A DNA stretch of 64,000 bases from Chitinophaga sp. (GTDB taxonomy: Bacteria > Bacteroidota > Bacteroidia > Chitinophagales > Chitinophagaceae), in contig NZ_JAGHZS010000001.1 of NCBI RefSeq assembly GCF_017745275.1, forward strand, positions 310,001-374,000, written 5' to 3'. A program made the position numbers and the translations under genes. The notes under the pieces were generated by a model that had not been told where the DNA came from, did no database searches, and saw nothing but the letters and a program-made list of their open reading frames with translations. Below, in pieces: positions 1-8,448 of the stretch. The first letter of the stretch is position 1; each line of letters starts with the position of its first letter.

Positions 1-714
1 CCTGCATTGCCGGAAGTGGTCCAATCCCTTCCCGGTGAACGGAAATCGCTGGTGCTGGCCGATGGTACCAAAGTAAACCTGAATGTGAACAGCCAGTTAC
101 AACTGCATCCGCAATTCAAACAGGGCGTGCGGGAAATTACGTTACAGGGAGAGGCTTTCTTCGACGTACACCAGGACGCCCAGCACCCTTTTATCATCCA
201 CACCACACATATGGATGTGAAAGTATTGGGTACCACATTTAATATTATGGCGTATCAAAACGACACCAAAACAGAAACATCGCTGATCAGCGGCGCCGTA
301 GAAATAACGCTGAAAAGCAAACCAGGTAATCACATTGTGCTAAAGCCCAATGAAAAAATCACGTTGGAAAATGGGGTACTACCAGCCAACAACAGCAACA
401 GCATGGCCATACAGGTCAGCAAAACGAGCCTGCAAAGCAAAAACCAACTGATCGCTGAAACCGCCTGGACCAACGACAAACTGGCCTTCAATGATGAAAC
501 ACTGGCAGAAGTAGCACACAAGCTGGAACGTTGGTATGGCGTACAGATACAGGTAGACAGCACCATTGCTGACAACTACCACTACACGGCCGTTTTTGAA
601 AAGGAAACATTGCCGCAAACATTACACATCCTGCAATTAATTCTACCATTTCAATATACCATCCATGGCACAGAGGTAAAAATAAGTAAACAGAATATCA
701 ACCAATCGAATTAG
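1..714 (+). CDS. FecR family anti-sigma factor, 5' truncated by the window
   Basis: This is the C-terminal part of a FecR-type anti-sigma regulator; the reading frame is open to base 1, so the true start lies outside. The visible part shows the FecR periplasmic core (LADGTKVNLN, then GEAFFDV, then VLGTTFNIMAY) followed by a C-terminal DUF4974-like region (about residues 150-235 of the visible frame). In this family the protein spans the inner membrane, senses a TonB-dependent receptor through the receptor's STN domain, and controls an ECF sigma factor, which would be just upstream of the window. The next gene is a SusC that carries an STN domain, which fits such a cascade. The TAG stop (712-714) lies inside the left arm of a hairpin element. 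Confidence 0.9.
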   Translation, partial: PALPEVVQSLPGERKSLVLADGTKVNLNVNSQLQLHPQFKQGVREITLQGEAFFDVHQDAQHPFIIHTTHMDVKVLGTTFNIMAYQNDTKTETSLISGAVEITLKSKPGNHIVLKPNEKITLENGVLPANNSNSMAIQVSKTSLQSKNQLIAETAWTNDKLAFNDETLAEVAHKLERWYGVQIQVDSTIADNYHYTAVFEKETLPQTLHILQLILPFQYTIHGTEVKISKQNINQSN

Positions 715-804
715 CTGTTAGCTTTTAGCTTTTAGCAAATGCAGCGAAGAGTATATTATATGAGATCCGCTGCATTTGCTAAAATGCTAAAAGCTAAAAG
801 CTAA
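711..804. repeat. Heptad-repeat hairpin element A
   Basis: A long inverted repeat begins at the fecR stop codon. The left arm (711-746) is built of TTAGCTT-like 7-nt words and ends in the core GCAAATGCAGCG. The right arm (768-804) reads back through the same core and words with one bulged base and one mismatch, and is followed by a run of A. The loop is about 21 nt. It could end fecR transcription before susC. Its architecture matches the other 7-nt-word hairpins in this window, with the word in the opposite arm orientation. Confidence 0.8.
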
Positions 805-914
805 AAAAAGGGGAACGATAAACATCCCCCCTTCAGTTCAGTTAGTATTACCCTGCTCCCAACTTCGCGGGCGTGGAGCGAGGTAATGATTTAGCAACTA
901 AACAACTCAAATCT

Positions 915-3900
915 ATGCAAAAAAACAGGCAATTCCGAACCCTCGGAACAGGGCCGTTATGGGCTAAAATGCACTTGAAAATGAAAATGCTGGCAATCCT
1001 TCTATGTTGTGTTGTGATGCAATCTACTGCGATGGTCTATTCGCAGGATGTAAAGCTCACCCTGAAGGCAGAAAATGTTCCACTGAAAAAACTCTTTAAA
1101 CTCATCGAAAACAAGTGCGATTATCATATCGCCTACAGCAGCAACCTGCTGTCGAATAACCAGCTAGTCAATATCGACGTGGTAGACCAGCCCCTGCAAC
1201 AGGTGCTGCAAACCGCCCTCGCCAACACCCGCCTTACTTTCCAGGTGATGAACGATCACCTGGTGATCATCAAAATGCGGGAGAACACCCCTCCACAGGA
1301 AAAAGAGATCACCGTAAGAGGCGTTGTAAAAAACGCAGCCGGCCAACCGGTACCAGGAGCCACCGTACTAGCCGGCAAAAAAGTAGCGATCACCGACCAA
1401 TACGGTCGCTATGAAATCAGTACCGCTCCTAACGACATCCTCTCTTTCAGCTTCATTGGCTACGAAAAACAGGAAATAAAAGTGAATAACCACGCCATCA
1501 TCAATGTATCGCTTGAAGAAAAAAAGGGTGCCCTGAATGAAGTAGTGGTTGTAGGCTACGGCGCTCAACGCAAAAAAGACCTCACCGGCGCCGTTAGTAC
1601 CGTTTCTGCCAAAGACCTGGAAGACAGACCTGCCACCAACTTTGGCTACTCCCTGGAAGGCAAGGCCGCCGGCGTACAGGTAATCCGCTCCTCCGGCAAA
1701 CCACAGGCAGGCTTCTCTATCCGCGTGAGAGGTACTACCTCCATCACCGCCGACAGCGAACCACTCTACGTGGTAGATGGTGTACCCAGCGCCACCACCT
1801 ACGATATCAATCCTAACGATATTGAGAATATTGTAATTTTGAAAGATGCCTCCTCAGCAGCCATCTATGGCGCTGCAGGCGCCAACGGCGTGGTATTGAT
1901 CACAACAAAACGCGGTAAGAATCAACAGCCGCAACTCGCGTTTAATACTTACTACGGGCAGTCTGAAGTCACCAAAAAATTACCGGTACTCAACAACAAA
2001 GAATATATTGACCTGATGACAGAACTCGGCCAGGTGGCCGACTGGAGCAAGTATACCGCTAACACCGACTGGCACAACGAAGTATTCAGGAAAGCAGCCA
2101 CGCAAAATTATCAGTTGTCCCTCAACGGTGGCAACGACGCCACTGCCTACTATATCTCCGGCGCCTGGATGAAACAGGATGGCGTAGTACGCACCAACAC
2201 CATGAACCGGTATAACTTCAAAATCAACCTCGATCAGAAAATAAACGACTTCATTAAAATCGGTACCAGCATCTCCTACTCCAAATGGTATGATCGCAAT
2301 GTGGACGACAGCAAAGGTACCGGCAACGGTGGTGTAATCATGAATGTACTCACCACCGCGCCTGTCATCGGGATATACAATCCTGACGGCACTTTCACCG
2401 CCAATCCTTTACGTTTATCTTTCCATAACCCTGTCGCCTATACGGACGGTGCCACCAACGGTTTTAACAACAGCCGTTTCTTTGGCAATGTATATGGAGA
2501 AGTAAAAATCTCCCCCAGCCTGAAATTTAAAAGCCTGTTTGGTTATGATCAAACTACCGGTAGATACAACTACTTCCTGGATCCCTACAAAACAGACTGG
2601 GGCCGCGTAAACAAAGGCGTAGCCGATCTTAACACCGACCAAACCATCTACTGGCTATCGGAAAATACGCTGAGCTTCTCCAAAAAAATGGGCAAACATA
2701 ACCTGGACGCACTCGCCGGCTTCAGCGTTTCAAAAACAAACACAGAAACATCTTCTATAGAAACTAAAAACTTCTCCGGCATCAGTGTACCTACCGTAAG
2801 TGGTGGCGCCGTGGTGAACTTTGCTACCGGTACCCGCATCGCCCGCGCCAACGATGCATTGATCAGCAGAATTAATTATACCTATGCAGATAAATACCTG
2901 TTCACCGGTAACTTCCGCGCAGATGCTTCTTCTGTATTTGGCCCCGGTAACCGCACTGGCTACTTCCCCTCTTTCTCCGTAGGATGGCGCATTTCAGAAG
3001 AACCTTTCTTTAAGGGCATCCATAACGTAGATGAATTAAAGCTACGCTTCGGCTGGGGTAAAGTAGGTAACGACCATATTGATGCTTACGGCTGGTATGG
3101 TAAAGTAGGCACCGGCGCCAGCTATATCCTGGGTGGTGTAGTACAACCTGGTACCGCACCACTCACTCCCGAAAACAGGAACCTGCGCTGGGAAACCACT
3201 ACCCAAAATAATATCGGGTTAGATGTAGCGGTATTGAAAACAAGAATTAACCTCTCTGTAGATGTATACCGCAAGTTCACACACGACCTGCTCTTCGATA
3301 AGCCACTGGCCACTTCCAGCGGATTCACCGGCGCACTGCAAAACATCGGCAAGCTGGAAAATAAAGGACTGGAAATTACCGTGAACACCAAAAACCTGGT
3401 GGGAGCATTCAAATGGAATACCGACTTCAACATCTCCTTTAACCGGAATAAAGTAATTGACATCGGTCACGAAGTATTGCCCGTAGGAATGATCCCACAA
3501 AGAGAAGAAGCGGCGCTGATCCGCGAAGGTTCTCCACTGGGCACTTTCTGGGGATATGTAGCTACCGGCGTAGATCCTAAAACCGGTATGATGACCTACG
3601 CCGACCTGGATAAAAGCGGTGATGTGAGCGATGGCGACAAAACCGTGATTGGCAATGCCAATCCTAAGTTTACGTATGGCCTCACCAACACCCTCAGTTA
3701 TAAAAACTGGCGCCTCAGCATCTTCGTACAAGGAGTGCAGGGCAACGATATTTTTAACGGTACCCGCATAGAAGTTGAAGCCATGAATGATTTCAGGAAT
3801 CAGTCGACCGTCGTATTACGCCGCTGGACCAAAGAAGGACAGGTCACCGATATTCCCAAAGCAGTGCCTGATGATGCCTCCAATACCCGCATCTCTTCCC

Positions 3901-4160
3901 GCTTCGTGGAAAACGGCGCTTATGTACGTTTAAAAGCACTCACACTGGGTTACCAACTGCCTGATGCACTCGCCAAACGCATGCGGTTGAGAGGTGCCAA
4001 CATCTACCTCACCGGAGAAAACCTCCTCACCGCCACCAAATACTCTGGTTATGATCCGGAAGTAAGCGCGTTCGGTTCCCAGAACGGTGCCATGGGCGTT
4101 GACTTTGGTACTTATCCGCAAACCAGGCAATTGATTGCCGGATTGAACATTTCTTTCTGA
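915..4160 (+). CDS. SusC/RagA TonB-dependent outer membrane receptor with STN domain
   Basis: This is an outer membrane TonB-dependent porin that would import an oligosaccharide with the SusD lipoprotein encoded next. The order is N-terminal signal region, STN domain (about residues 45-120, starting at VKLTLKAENVPLKKLF), carboxypeptidase-like beta-sandwich (EITVRGVVKNAAGQPVPGATV), TonB box/plug (NEVVVVGYGAQRKKDLTGAVS) and a beta-barrel ending in a terminal aromatic (NISF). It is the only one of the four SusC proteins here with an STN domain, so it is probably a transducer coupled to the FecR encoded upstream. A GTG at 873 is in frame, but ATG 915 gives a better N-terminus. A further ATG at 969 would leave the most compact signal peptide. 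The substrate cannot be read from sequence. Confidence 0.93.
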   Translation: MQKNRQFRTLGTGPLWAKMHLKMKMLAILLCCVVMQSTAMVYSQDVKLTLKAENVPLKKLFKLIENKCDYHIAYSSNLLSNNQLVNIDVVDQPLQQVLQTALANTRLTFQVMNDHLVIIKMRENTPPQEKEITVRGVVKNAAGQPVPGATVLAGKKVAITDQYGRYEISTAPNDILSFSFIGYEKQEIKVNNHAIINVSLEEKKGALNEVVVVGYGAQRKKDLTGAVSTVSAKDLEDRPATNFGYSLEGKAAGVQVIRSSGKPQAGFSIRVRGTTSITADSEPLYVVDGVPSATTYDINPNDIENIVILKDASSAAIYGAAGANGVVLITTKRGKNQQPQLAFNTYYGQSEVTKKLPVLNNKEYIDLMTELGQVADWSKYTANTDWHNEVFRKAATQNYQLSLNGGNDATAYYISGAWMKQDGVVRTNTMNRYNFKINLDQKINDFIKIGTSISYSKWYDRNVDDSKGTGNGGVIMNVLTTAPVIGIYNPDGTFTANPLRLSFHNPVAYTDGATNGFNNSRFFGNVYGEVKISPSLKFKSLFGYDQTTGRYNYFLDPYKTDWGRVNKGVADLNTDQTIYWLSENTLSFSKKMGKHNLDALAGFSVSKTNTETSSIETKNFSGISVPTVSGGAVVNFATGTRIARANDALISRINYTYADKYLFTGNFRADASSVFGPGNRTGYFPSFSVGWRISEEPFFKGIHNVDELKLRFGWGKVGNDHIDAYGWYGKVGTGASYILGGVVQPGTAPLTPENRNLRWETTTQNNIGLDVAVLKTRINLSVDVYRKFTHDLLFDKPLATSSGFTGALQNIGKLENKGLEITVNTKNLVGAFKWNTDFNISFNRNKVIDIGHEVLPVGMIPQREEAALIREGSPLGTFWGYVATGVDPKTGMMTYADLDKSGDVSDGDKTVIGNANPKFTYGLTNTLSYKNWRLSIFVQGVQGNDIFNGTRIEVEAMNDFRNQSTVVLRRWTKEGQVTDIPKAVPDDASNTRISSRFVENGAYVRLKALTLGYQLPDALAKRMRLRGANIYLTGENLLTATKYSGYDPEVSAFGSQNGAMGVDFGTYPQTRQLIAGLNISF

Positions 4161-4177
4161 TCTTCTAATCTGATTTT

Positions 4178-5656
4178 ATGCGCAACAAACTATATTTTCT
4201 CCTGTTATTAACGCTTTTCACCAGCATGAGCGGGTGTAAGAAATTCCTGGACCTGGCGCCAGAATCCAGCGCTACCACCGGCAACGCTTATCAAACTGCC
4301 GAAGACATGGAAGCTGCACTGGTAGGACTCTACAGCACTTTCTTCGGAGAATATTTTATCTGGGATGATGTATTACTGGGAGATATACGTGCGGACAACG
4401 CCTACTCCGGCGGCGACGACGCAGAAATTGACCAGTACGATAATCTAAAAATTGCCACGGTGAACAGCCGTATTTTTGCCAACTGGAAACTGCTGTATAA
4501 CGGTATCTCCAAAGCCAACCTGGTACTGGAAAAAATAAAAGGCGTAACAGATCCCGCACTCGATCTCAACAACCGCAGAGCTACCCTGACGGCAGAAGCT
4601 AAGTTTATCCGCGCCTACTGCTATTTTGAACTGGTAAAAATGTATGGTCCGGTGCCACTGGTATTTACCTTCGGAGATGTAGCACCCGCGCAGGCCAACG
4701 TACCCCGCTCTTCCGAAAAAGAAGTATATGCCGCTATTGTGAAAGACCTGGAAGATGCCCTCGTATTACCAGCGGACTACGGGCAAGGATTATCACTCAA
4801 TACTTCCAGGGCTACCAAAGGTGCTGTGAATGCCCTGCTGGCAAAAGTATACGCCCAGATGCCAGACCGCGACTACAATAAAGTAATCAGCTACTGCAAT
4901 GCTGTAACCGGTTATGAACTGACGCCGTCTTACGCTACGCTGTTTGATGGCGCTAACTATCTGAACTCAGAAGTAATTCTGCAGGTACAGTTTATTCAAA
5001 GCACACCACAAGCCAACTGGGGCCCGCAAATGTTCCTGCCACCCTCCCTCACCGGCGACGACTGGCGTAAATATGGCACCCCTTCCAAAGATCTCGTAAA
5101 AGCGTATGACGACGAAGGCGATGAGATCCGCAAAAATGCCAACATCCTGTTTGATAATGCTTCCTGGTCCGATCAATACTGGAAGCCCTGCGCCAGCGAA
5201 GGCTCCATTCCATTTACCTATAAATGGAAACATGCCAATGGCTGGGCCAGCGGTGATCATATTTCCCTGCTTCGCTTAGGCGATATCCTGCTACTGAAAG
5301 CAGAAGCACTCAATGAAATTGGTCAACCTGCGGAGGCGTTGAACATCGTGAATAACCAGATTCGTAAACGCGTGAACCTCCCACCTGTTCCCCTGGCTTC
5401 CAAAGAAGTATTACGGGATGCTATCCTGAAAGAACGCCGCCTGGAACTGGCCTTTGAAGGTCAGCGCTGGTACGACCTGGTGCGTTTGAATAAACTCACC
5501 ACTGTTATGGGTAACCTGAAAGAATATAGATTATCGTGCAACAGCAATTCCCAGGTGTTGGTTAATTACGGTATTACGGACGACAAGCGCCTGTTACCGA
5601 TTCCACAAAGTGAAATGAACCGTAACCCGAAACTCACGCAAAACAAAGGCTACTAA
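4178..5656 (+). CDS. SusD/RagB family nutrient-binding lipoprotein
   Basis: This is a surface lipoprotein that binds glycan over the SusC channel. The signal peptide ends in a lipobox (SMSGCKKFLDLAP), with the lipidated Cys near residue 20. The C-terminal RagB/SusD signature is present (LKERRLELAFEGQRWYDLVR, then LLPIPQSEMNRNPKLTQNKGY). Length 492 is typical. It starts 17 nt after the susC stop and is surely co-transcribed with it. A hairpin with a short T-run follows the stop. Confidence 0.93.
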   Translation: MRNKLYFLLLLTLFTSMSGCKKFLDLAPESSATTGNAYQTAEDMEAALVGLYSTFFGEYFIWDDVLLGDIRADNAYSGGDDAEIDQYDNLKIATVNSRIFANWKLLYNGISKANLVLEKIKGVTDPALDLNNRRATLTAEAKFIRAYCYFELVKMYGPVPLVFTFGDVAPAQANVPRSSEKEVYAAIVKDLEDALVLPADYGQGLSLNTSRATKGAVNALLAKVYAQMPDRDYNKVISYCNAVTGYELTPSYATLFDGANYLNSEVILQVQFIQSTPQANWGPQMFLPPSLTGDDWRKYGTPSKDLVKAYDDEGDEIRKNANILFDNASWSDQYWKPCASEGSIPFTYKWKHANGWASGDHISLLRLGDILLLKAEALNEIGQPAEALNIVNNQIRKRVNLPPVPLASKEVLRDAILKERRLELAFEGQRWYDLVRLNKLTTVMGNLKEYRLSCNSNSQVLVNYGITDDKRLLPIPQSEMNRNPKLTQNKGY

Positions 5657-5662
5657 TTAACG

Positions 5663-5687
5663 GCGGGTGTATGAAATGTACACCCGC
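5663..5687 (+). terminator. Probable intrinsic terminator or attenuator after susD
   Basis: A 9-bp perfect stem (GCGGGTGTA / TACACCCGC, 7-nt loop) is followed by TCTTTTC. It sits between susD and the beta-propeller lipoprotein gene and may reduce read-through. The T-run is short, so it may be partial. Confidence 0.55.
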
Positions 5688-5713
5688 TCTTTTCACCACT
5701 TAATCTTTATCAT

Positions 5714-6709
5714 ATGAAACTGCTATCGCTCAGTTGCAGCTTTGTCTGCATCCTGCTCTCCTGCGCCTGCTCTAAAAATGATAAGGCAGTCGCCGACAAC
5801 ACTACTACGCCTATAGTCGCCCATCCCGACACAGCGGTGCCTGCGGCTACCAAACCCACACTCAGCGGCAAATTATTATTCCACCGTTACGATTGCTACG
5901 GTTGCGCAGATACAAAAATGTTCCTGTACAACTTCGCCACTAACCAGCTCACGTGGCTCAATCAAAACTGGAATATCGACTACCCAATGAATGCACACTT
6001 CAACCCGGACGCTACCAAAATAGTTTTCATGGGGCAACCCAAAGGCTCTGGTGACTGGGACATTTACACCTGGGATGTAGGCAGCAGCAGCGCACCCACC
6101 AACCTCACGGCGGGCAACGGCCTGCGCGATGAAGATCCGAAATTCTCTCCCAACGGTTATCGCATTACCTTCAAACAGGATGGTAATCTCCGTATCATGG
6201 AGCTGAATGGCAACGTTACCAACAACGTGACCAACACTCCTTCCATTGAAGAAGGCATGCCCTATTACACGGATGACGCCACCGGTTTAATCTTTGCGCA
6301 AGGCGCCGGCAGCGGATCAGACATCTACAAAATAAATATTGATGGTACGGGTAAAACAGCGCTGGCCAATACAGCCAATGTACAGGAGTACTACCCCATT
6401 ACCCGCGATGCCAACACCTTCCTGTATTCCAGGTGGTATAGCAGCGGCAATCAACACGACCAGGTATACATGGGTTACTTCGGTAACAACACCCGTACAA
6501 GGTTACCTTTCAACAACAGCAATGCAGACTATTCTGATGCGTATCCCTGCGGTACAGACTACGTGATCATCTCCAGTACCCGCAACGGCACCGTGGGCGC
6601 GTATGACCTTTATATCGCCAATATCACTACAGGTGATATATGGTCGCTAAGCTCCTACAATGCAAACATCAACAGTACGCTAAATGAATTAGGGGCATGC
6701 TATAAGTAG
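5714..6709 (+). CDS. PD40/TolB-like beta-propeller lipoprotein
   Basis: An exported lipoprotein of 331 residues. The signal peptide ends in the lipobox LLSCAC at about residues 15-19. The mature part contains repeated WD40-like/PD40 blades of the form 'FNPDATKIVF', 'FSPNGYRITF' and 'GTDYVIISS', as in TolB-type propellers. It follows susC/susD with a hairpin between, so it may be an accessory glycan-binding surface protein, which is inferred from position only. It encodes a CYGC motif near residue 60 of unknown role. The stop TAG (6707-6709) is also the first triplet of a long hairpin element. Confidence 0.8.
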   Translation: MKLLSLSCSFVCILLSCACSKNDKAVADNTTTPIVAHPDTAVPAATKPTLSGKLLFHRYDCYGCADTKMFLYNFATNQLTWLNQNWNIDYPMNAHFNPDATKIVFMGQPKGSGDWDIYTWDVGSSSAPTNLTAGNGLRDEDPKFSPNGYRITFKQDGNLRIMELNGNVTNNVTNTPSIEEGMPYYTDDATGLIFAQGAGSGSDIYKINIDGTGKTALANTANVQEYYPITRDANTFLYSRWYSSGNQHDQVYMGYFGNNTRTRLPFNNSNADYSDAYPCGTDYVIISSTRNGTVGAYDLYIANITTGDIWSLSSYNANINSTLNELGACYK

Positions 6710-6825
6710 CAGAAAGCAAAAAGCAGAAAGCAAAAAGCTATTGAAGCGAGTGATTAACGCGTAAGGTTATACGCTACGATCAATTGCTTCAATAGCTTTT
6801 TGCTTTCTGCTTTCAGCTTTCTGCT
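6708..6825. repeat. Heptad-repeat hairpin element B between convergent genes
   Basis: Two 40-nt arms (6708-6747 and 6786-6825) pair with only two mismatches. Each arm has four 7-nt words of form AGCNNAA, then AGCTATTG and an inner segment GAAGC / GCTTC. The 38-nt loop contains a further small stem (GCGTA / TACGC). The outer ends carry TAG on each strand, which are the stop codons of both flanking convergent genes. A bidirectional terminator is plausible, but the T-runs expected of one are not evident. Confidence 0.88.
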
Positions 6826-8416
6826 AAAAACAAATATCTTTCTTCAACGGCTGTCCTTCCGTCATTCCTCTTGTATTAAACTCCATTCGCTGTTGACGGC
6901 CATTCGGGTAAGTCACCCTGATTTCGTAGTCGGTATCTTTTTCCAGCATCATATTGATTTCTCTTCCGGGTGCACCTACGAAGCACCAACCGATTTCGCG
7001 CTGTTTGTTATAGATGTAGATACAAGCATCACCCAATGGTGGACAAACGACGCCGGTGAATGGAATTACCAGGCCTGGCGTAATTTTCTTCAGCGTATAT
7101 GTTTCAGGTGTAGTAATACTGTAGATGTCATCGCTGCCTTTACCGCCAGGGCGATTCGACGAAAGGTAAGTAGTACCATTGCTGCCGGTTACGAAGTAAA
7201 AATCATCGGTGGGTGAGTTAGTGGGATAGCGCAAATTTTCCGGTGTACTCCATTGTGCTTTGCTACCGGTGGCATGGAAGATATCGAAACCACCCATGCC
7301 TGTCCAGCCTTTGCTGGAAAAAAACAAACTGCCATCCGGCGCAATGGTGGGGAATTCCTCATCTCCGGGGCTGTTAATGGCAGGGCCGCAATTGATGGGT
7401 GTGCCCCATTTACCATCGCCTTGTTTTTCACTATACCAGATATCTGTACCACCTACGCCGCCGGGCATGTCGCTGGCGAAGTACAGGGTGTTGCCATCGT
7501 TGCTGAGTGCAGCGTGGCCAACCGAATACTGATCGGCTTTGTTGTAAGGAAACGGTACCGGTTTGCCCCATTTACCATCTTTATCTTTTTCGGAGGAGAA
7601 CAGCTCCAACCGGCGATAGCCGTACGTCACCCGGTGCTCTTTTACGCCGGGAATACGCCGCTGCGGGTAAGTCATGGTTACATAAGCCGTACGATAATCT
7701 TTGTCGAATGCCGCCGGGCCTACGTGGTAACGTGACCAGTTGAAAGACGGGGAAAAGTCTTTGATATATACGCTACCGTAGTTAGCGGTATCTCCCACAT
7801 ACAAACCATAATAATCGCGGTTGGTACGGCCATATTTATTGCGGTTAAAATGGCTGCCGTTTTCCAGTTGATTCCGGTATAAAGTATCTGAAGTAAATAC
7901 GATACCATTGGGATAATATGTAGCGCCCCAATCGGATTTTGAAGTATTCAATCTTGCTACATTACTAATAAAAACGGGCGTAGGTGACGCTATCCAGCCG
8001 GGAGCTGCATCACAACCGGCGAGGCGGTTCTTCACAGCTTCCTGCTGCGGTAGTGTTTGTGCATACTGGGTGTAGGCGGCTTTGGCTTCAGGATATTTAC
8101 CGAGACTCATCAGCATATCGCCATAGTACAAACGGGCATCCGCAGCAGCATCGGGGCGGGCAAGCAACTTTTCGTACCAACCGGCCGATGCCGCATACTG
8201 GTTCATTTCCCGGTACGAGCTGGCCAGTCGCTCCAGGACCAGCGTAGCTGTTTTCTCCTTCCGTTTGGCGGCTATCCGCTCATACAAAGATGCTGCTTTG
8301 GCAAAATCGTATTTGGTATAATAAATAGCGGCCTGTTTGTCTAACGACAACTGCTCCTGTGCCGATAAACAAGATGCTGATAGTAGTAGTAAAATTATTC
8401 CAACATATTTTTTCAT
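6824..8416 (-). CDS. Exported TPR-like/PD40 repeat protein of a PorP/SprF locus
   Basis: 530 residues with a Sec signal peptide (cleavage after SCLSAQ). An N-terminal helical region (about 20-140: YYTKYDFAKAASLYERIAA, SYREMNQYAAS) looks TPR-like. It is followed by PD40 propeller blades (DGNTLYFASDMPGGVGGTDIW, DGSLFFSSKGWTGMGGFDIF, YLSSNRPGGKGSDDIYS). The family member usually found in this position carries a C-terminal OmpA peptidoglycan-binding domain; this one ends without a recognisable OmpA domain. It lies 32 nt downstream of a porP/sprF-like gene and probably forms an operon with it and the giant adhesin. A cell-envelope accessory role is inferred from that context. Confidence 0.8.
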   Translation of the reverse strand: MKKYVGIILLLLSASCLSAQEQLSLDKQAAIYYTKYDFAKAASLYERIAAKRKEKTATLVLERLASSYREMNQYAASAGWYEKLLARPDAAADARLYYGDMLMSLGKYPEAKAAYTQYAQTLPQQEAVKNRLAGCDAAPGWIASPTPVFISNVARLNTSKSDWGATYYPNGIVFTSDTLYRNQLENGSHFNRNKYGRTNRDYYGLYVGDTANYGSVYIKDFSPSFNWSRYHVGPAAFDKDYRTAYVTMTYPQRRIPGVKEHRVTYGYRRLELFSSEKDKDGKWGKPVPFPYNKADQYSVGHAALSNDGNTLYFASDMPGGVGGTDIWYSEKQGDGKWGTPINCGPAINSPGDEEFPTIAPDGSLFFSSKGWTGMGGFDIFHATGSKAQWSTPENLRYPTNSPTDDFYFVTGSNGTTYLSSNRPGGKGSDDIYSITTPETYTLKKITPGLVIPFTGVVCPPLGDACIYIYNKQREIGWCFVGAPGREINMMLEKDTDYEIRVTYPNGRQQRMEFNTRGMTEGQPLKKDICF

Positions 8417-8448
8417 AGTACTTGTTTAAAAGGATAGCCTGGCGATGA

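Noticed and set aside
873..914. GTG start for the first SusC
   Set aside because: It adds 14 polar residues not needed for a signal peptide; the ATG at 915 or 969 is more plausible.
6708..6825. Heptad hairpins considered as ordinary rho-independent terminators only
   Set aside because: Arms of 34-45 bp, word-based structure, a copy between divergent genes and the lack of consistent T-runs do not fit simple terminators. The role is left open rather than called a terminator.
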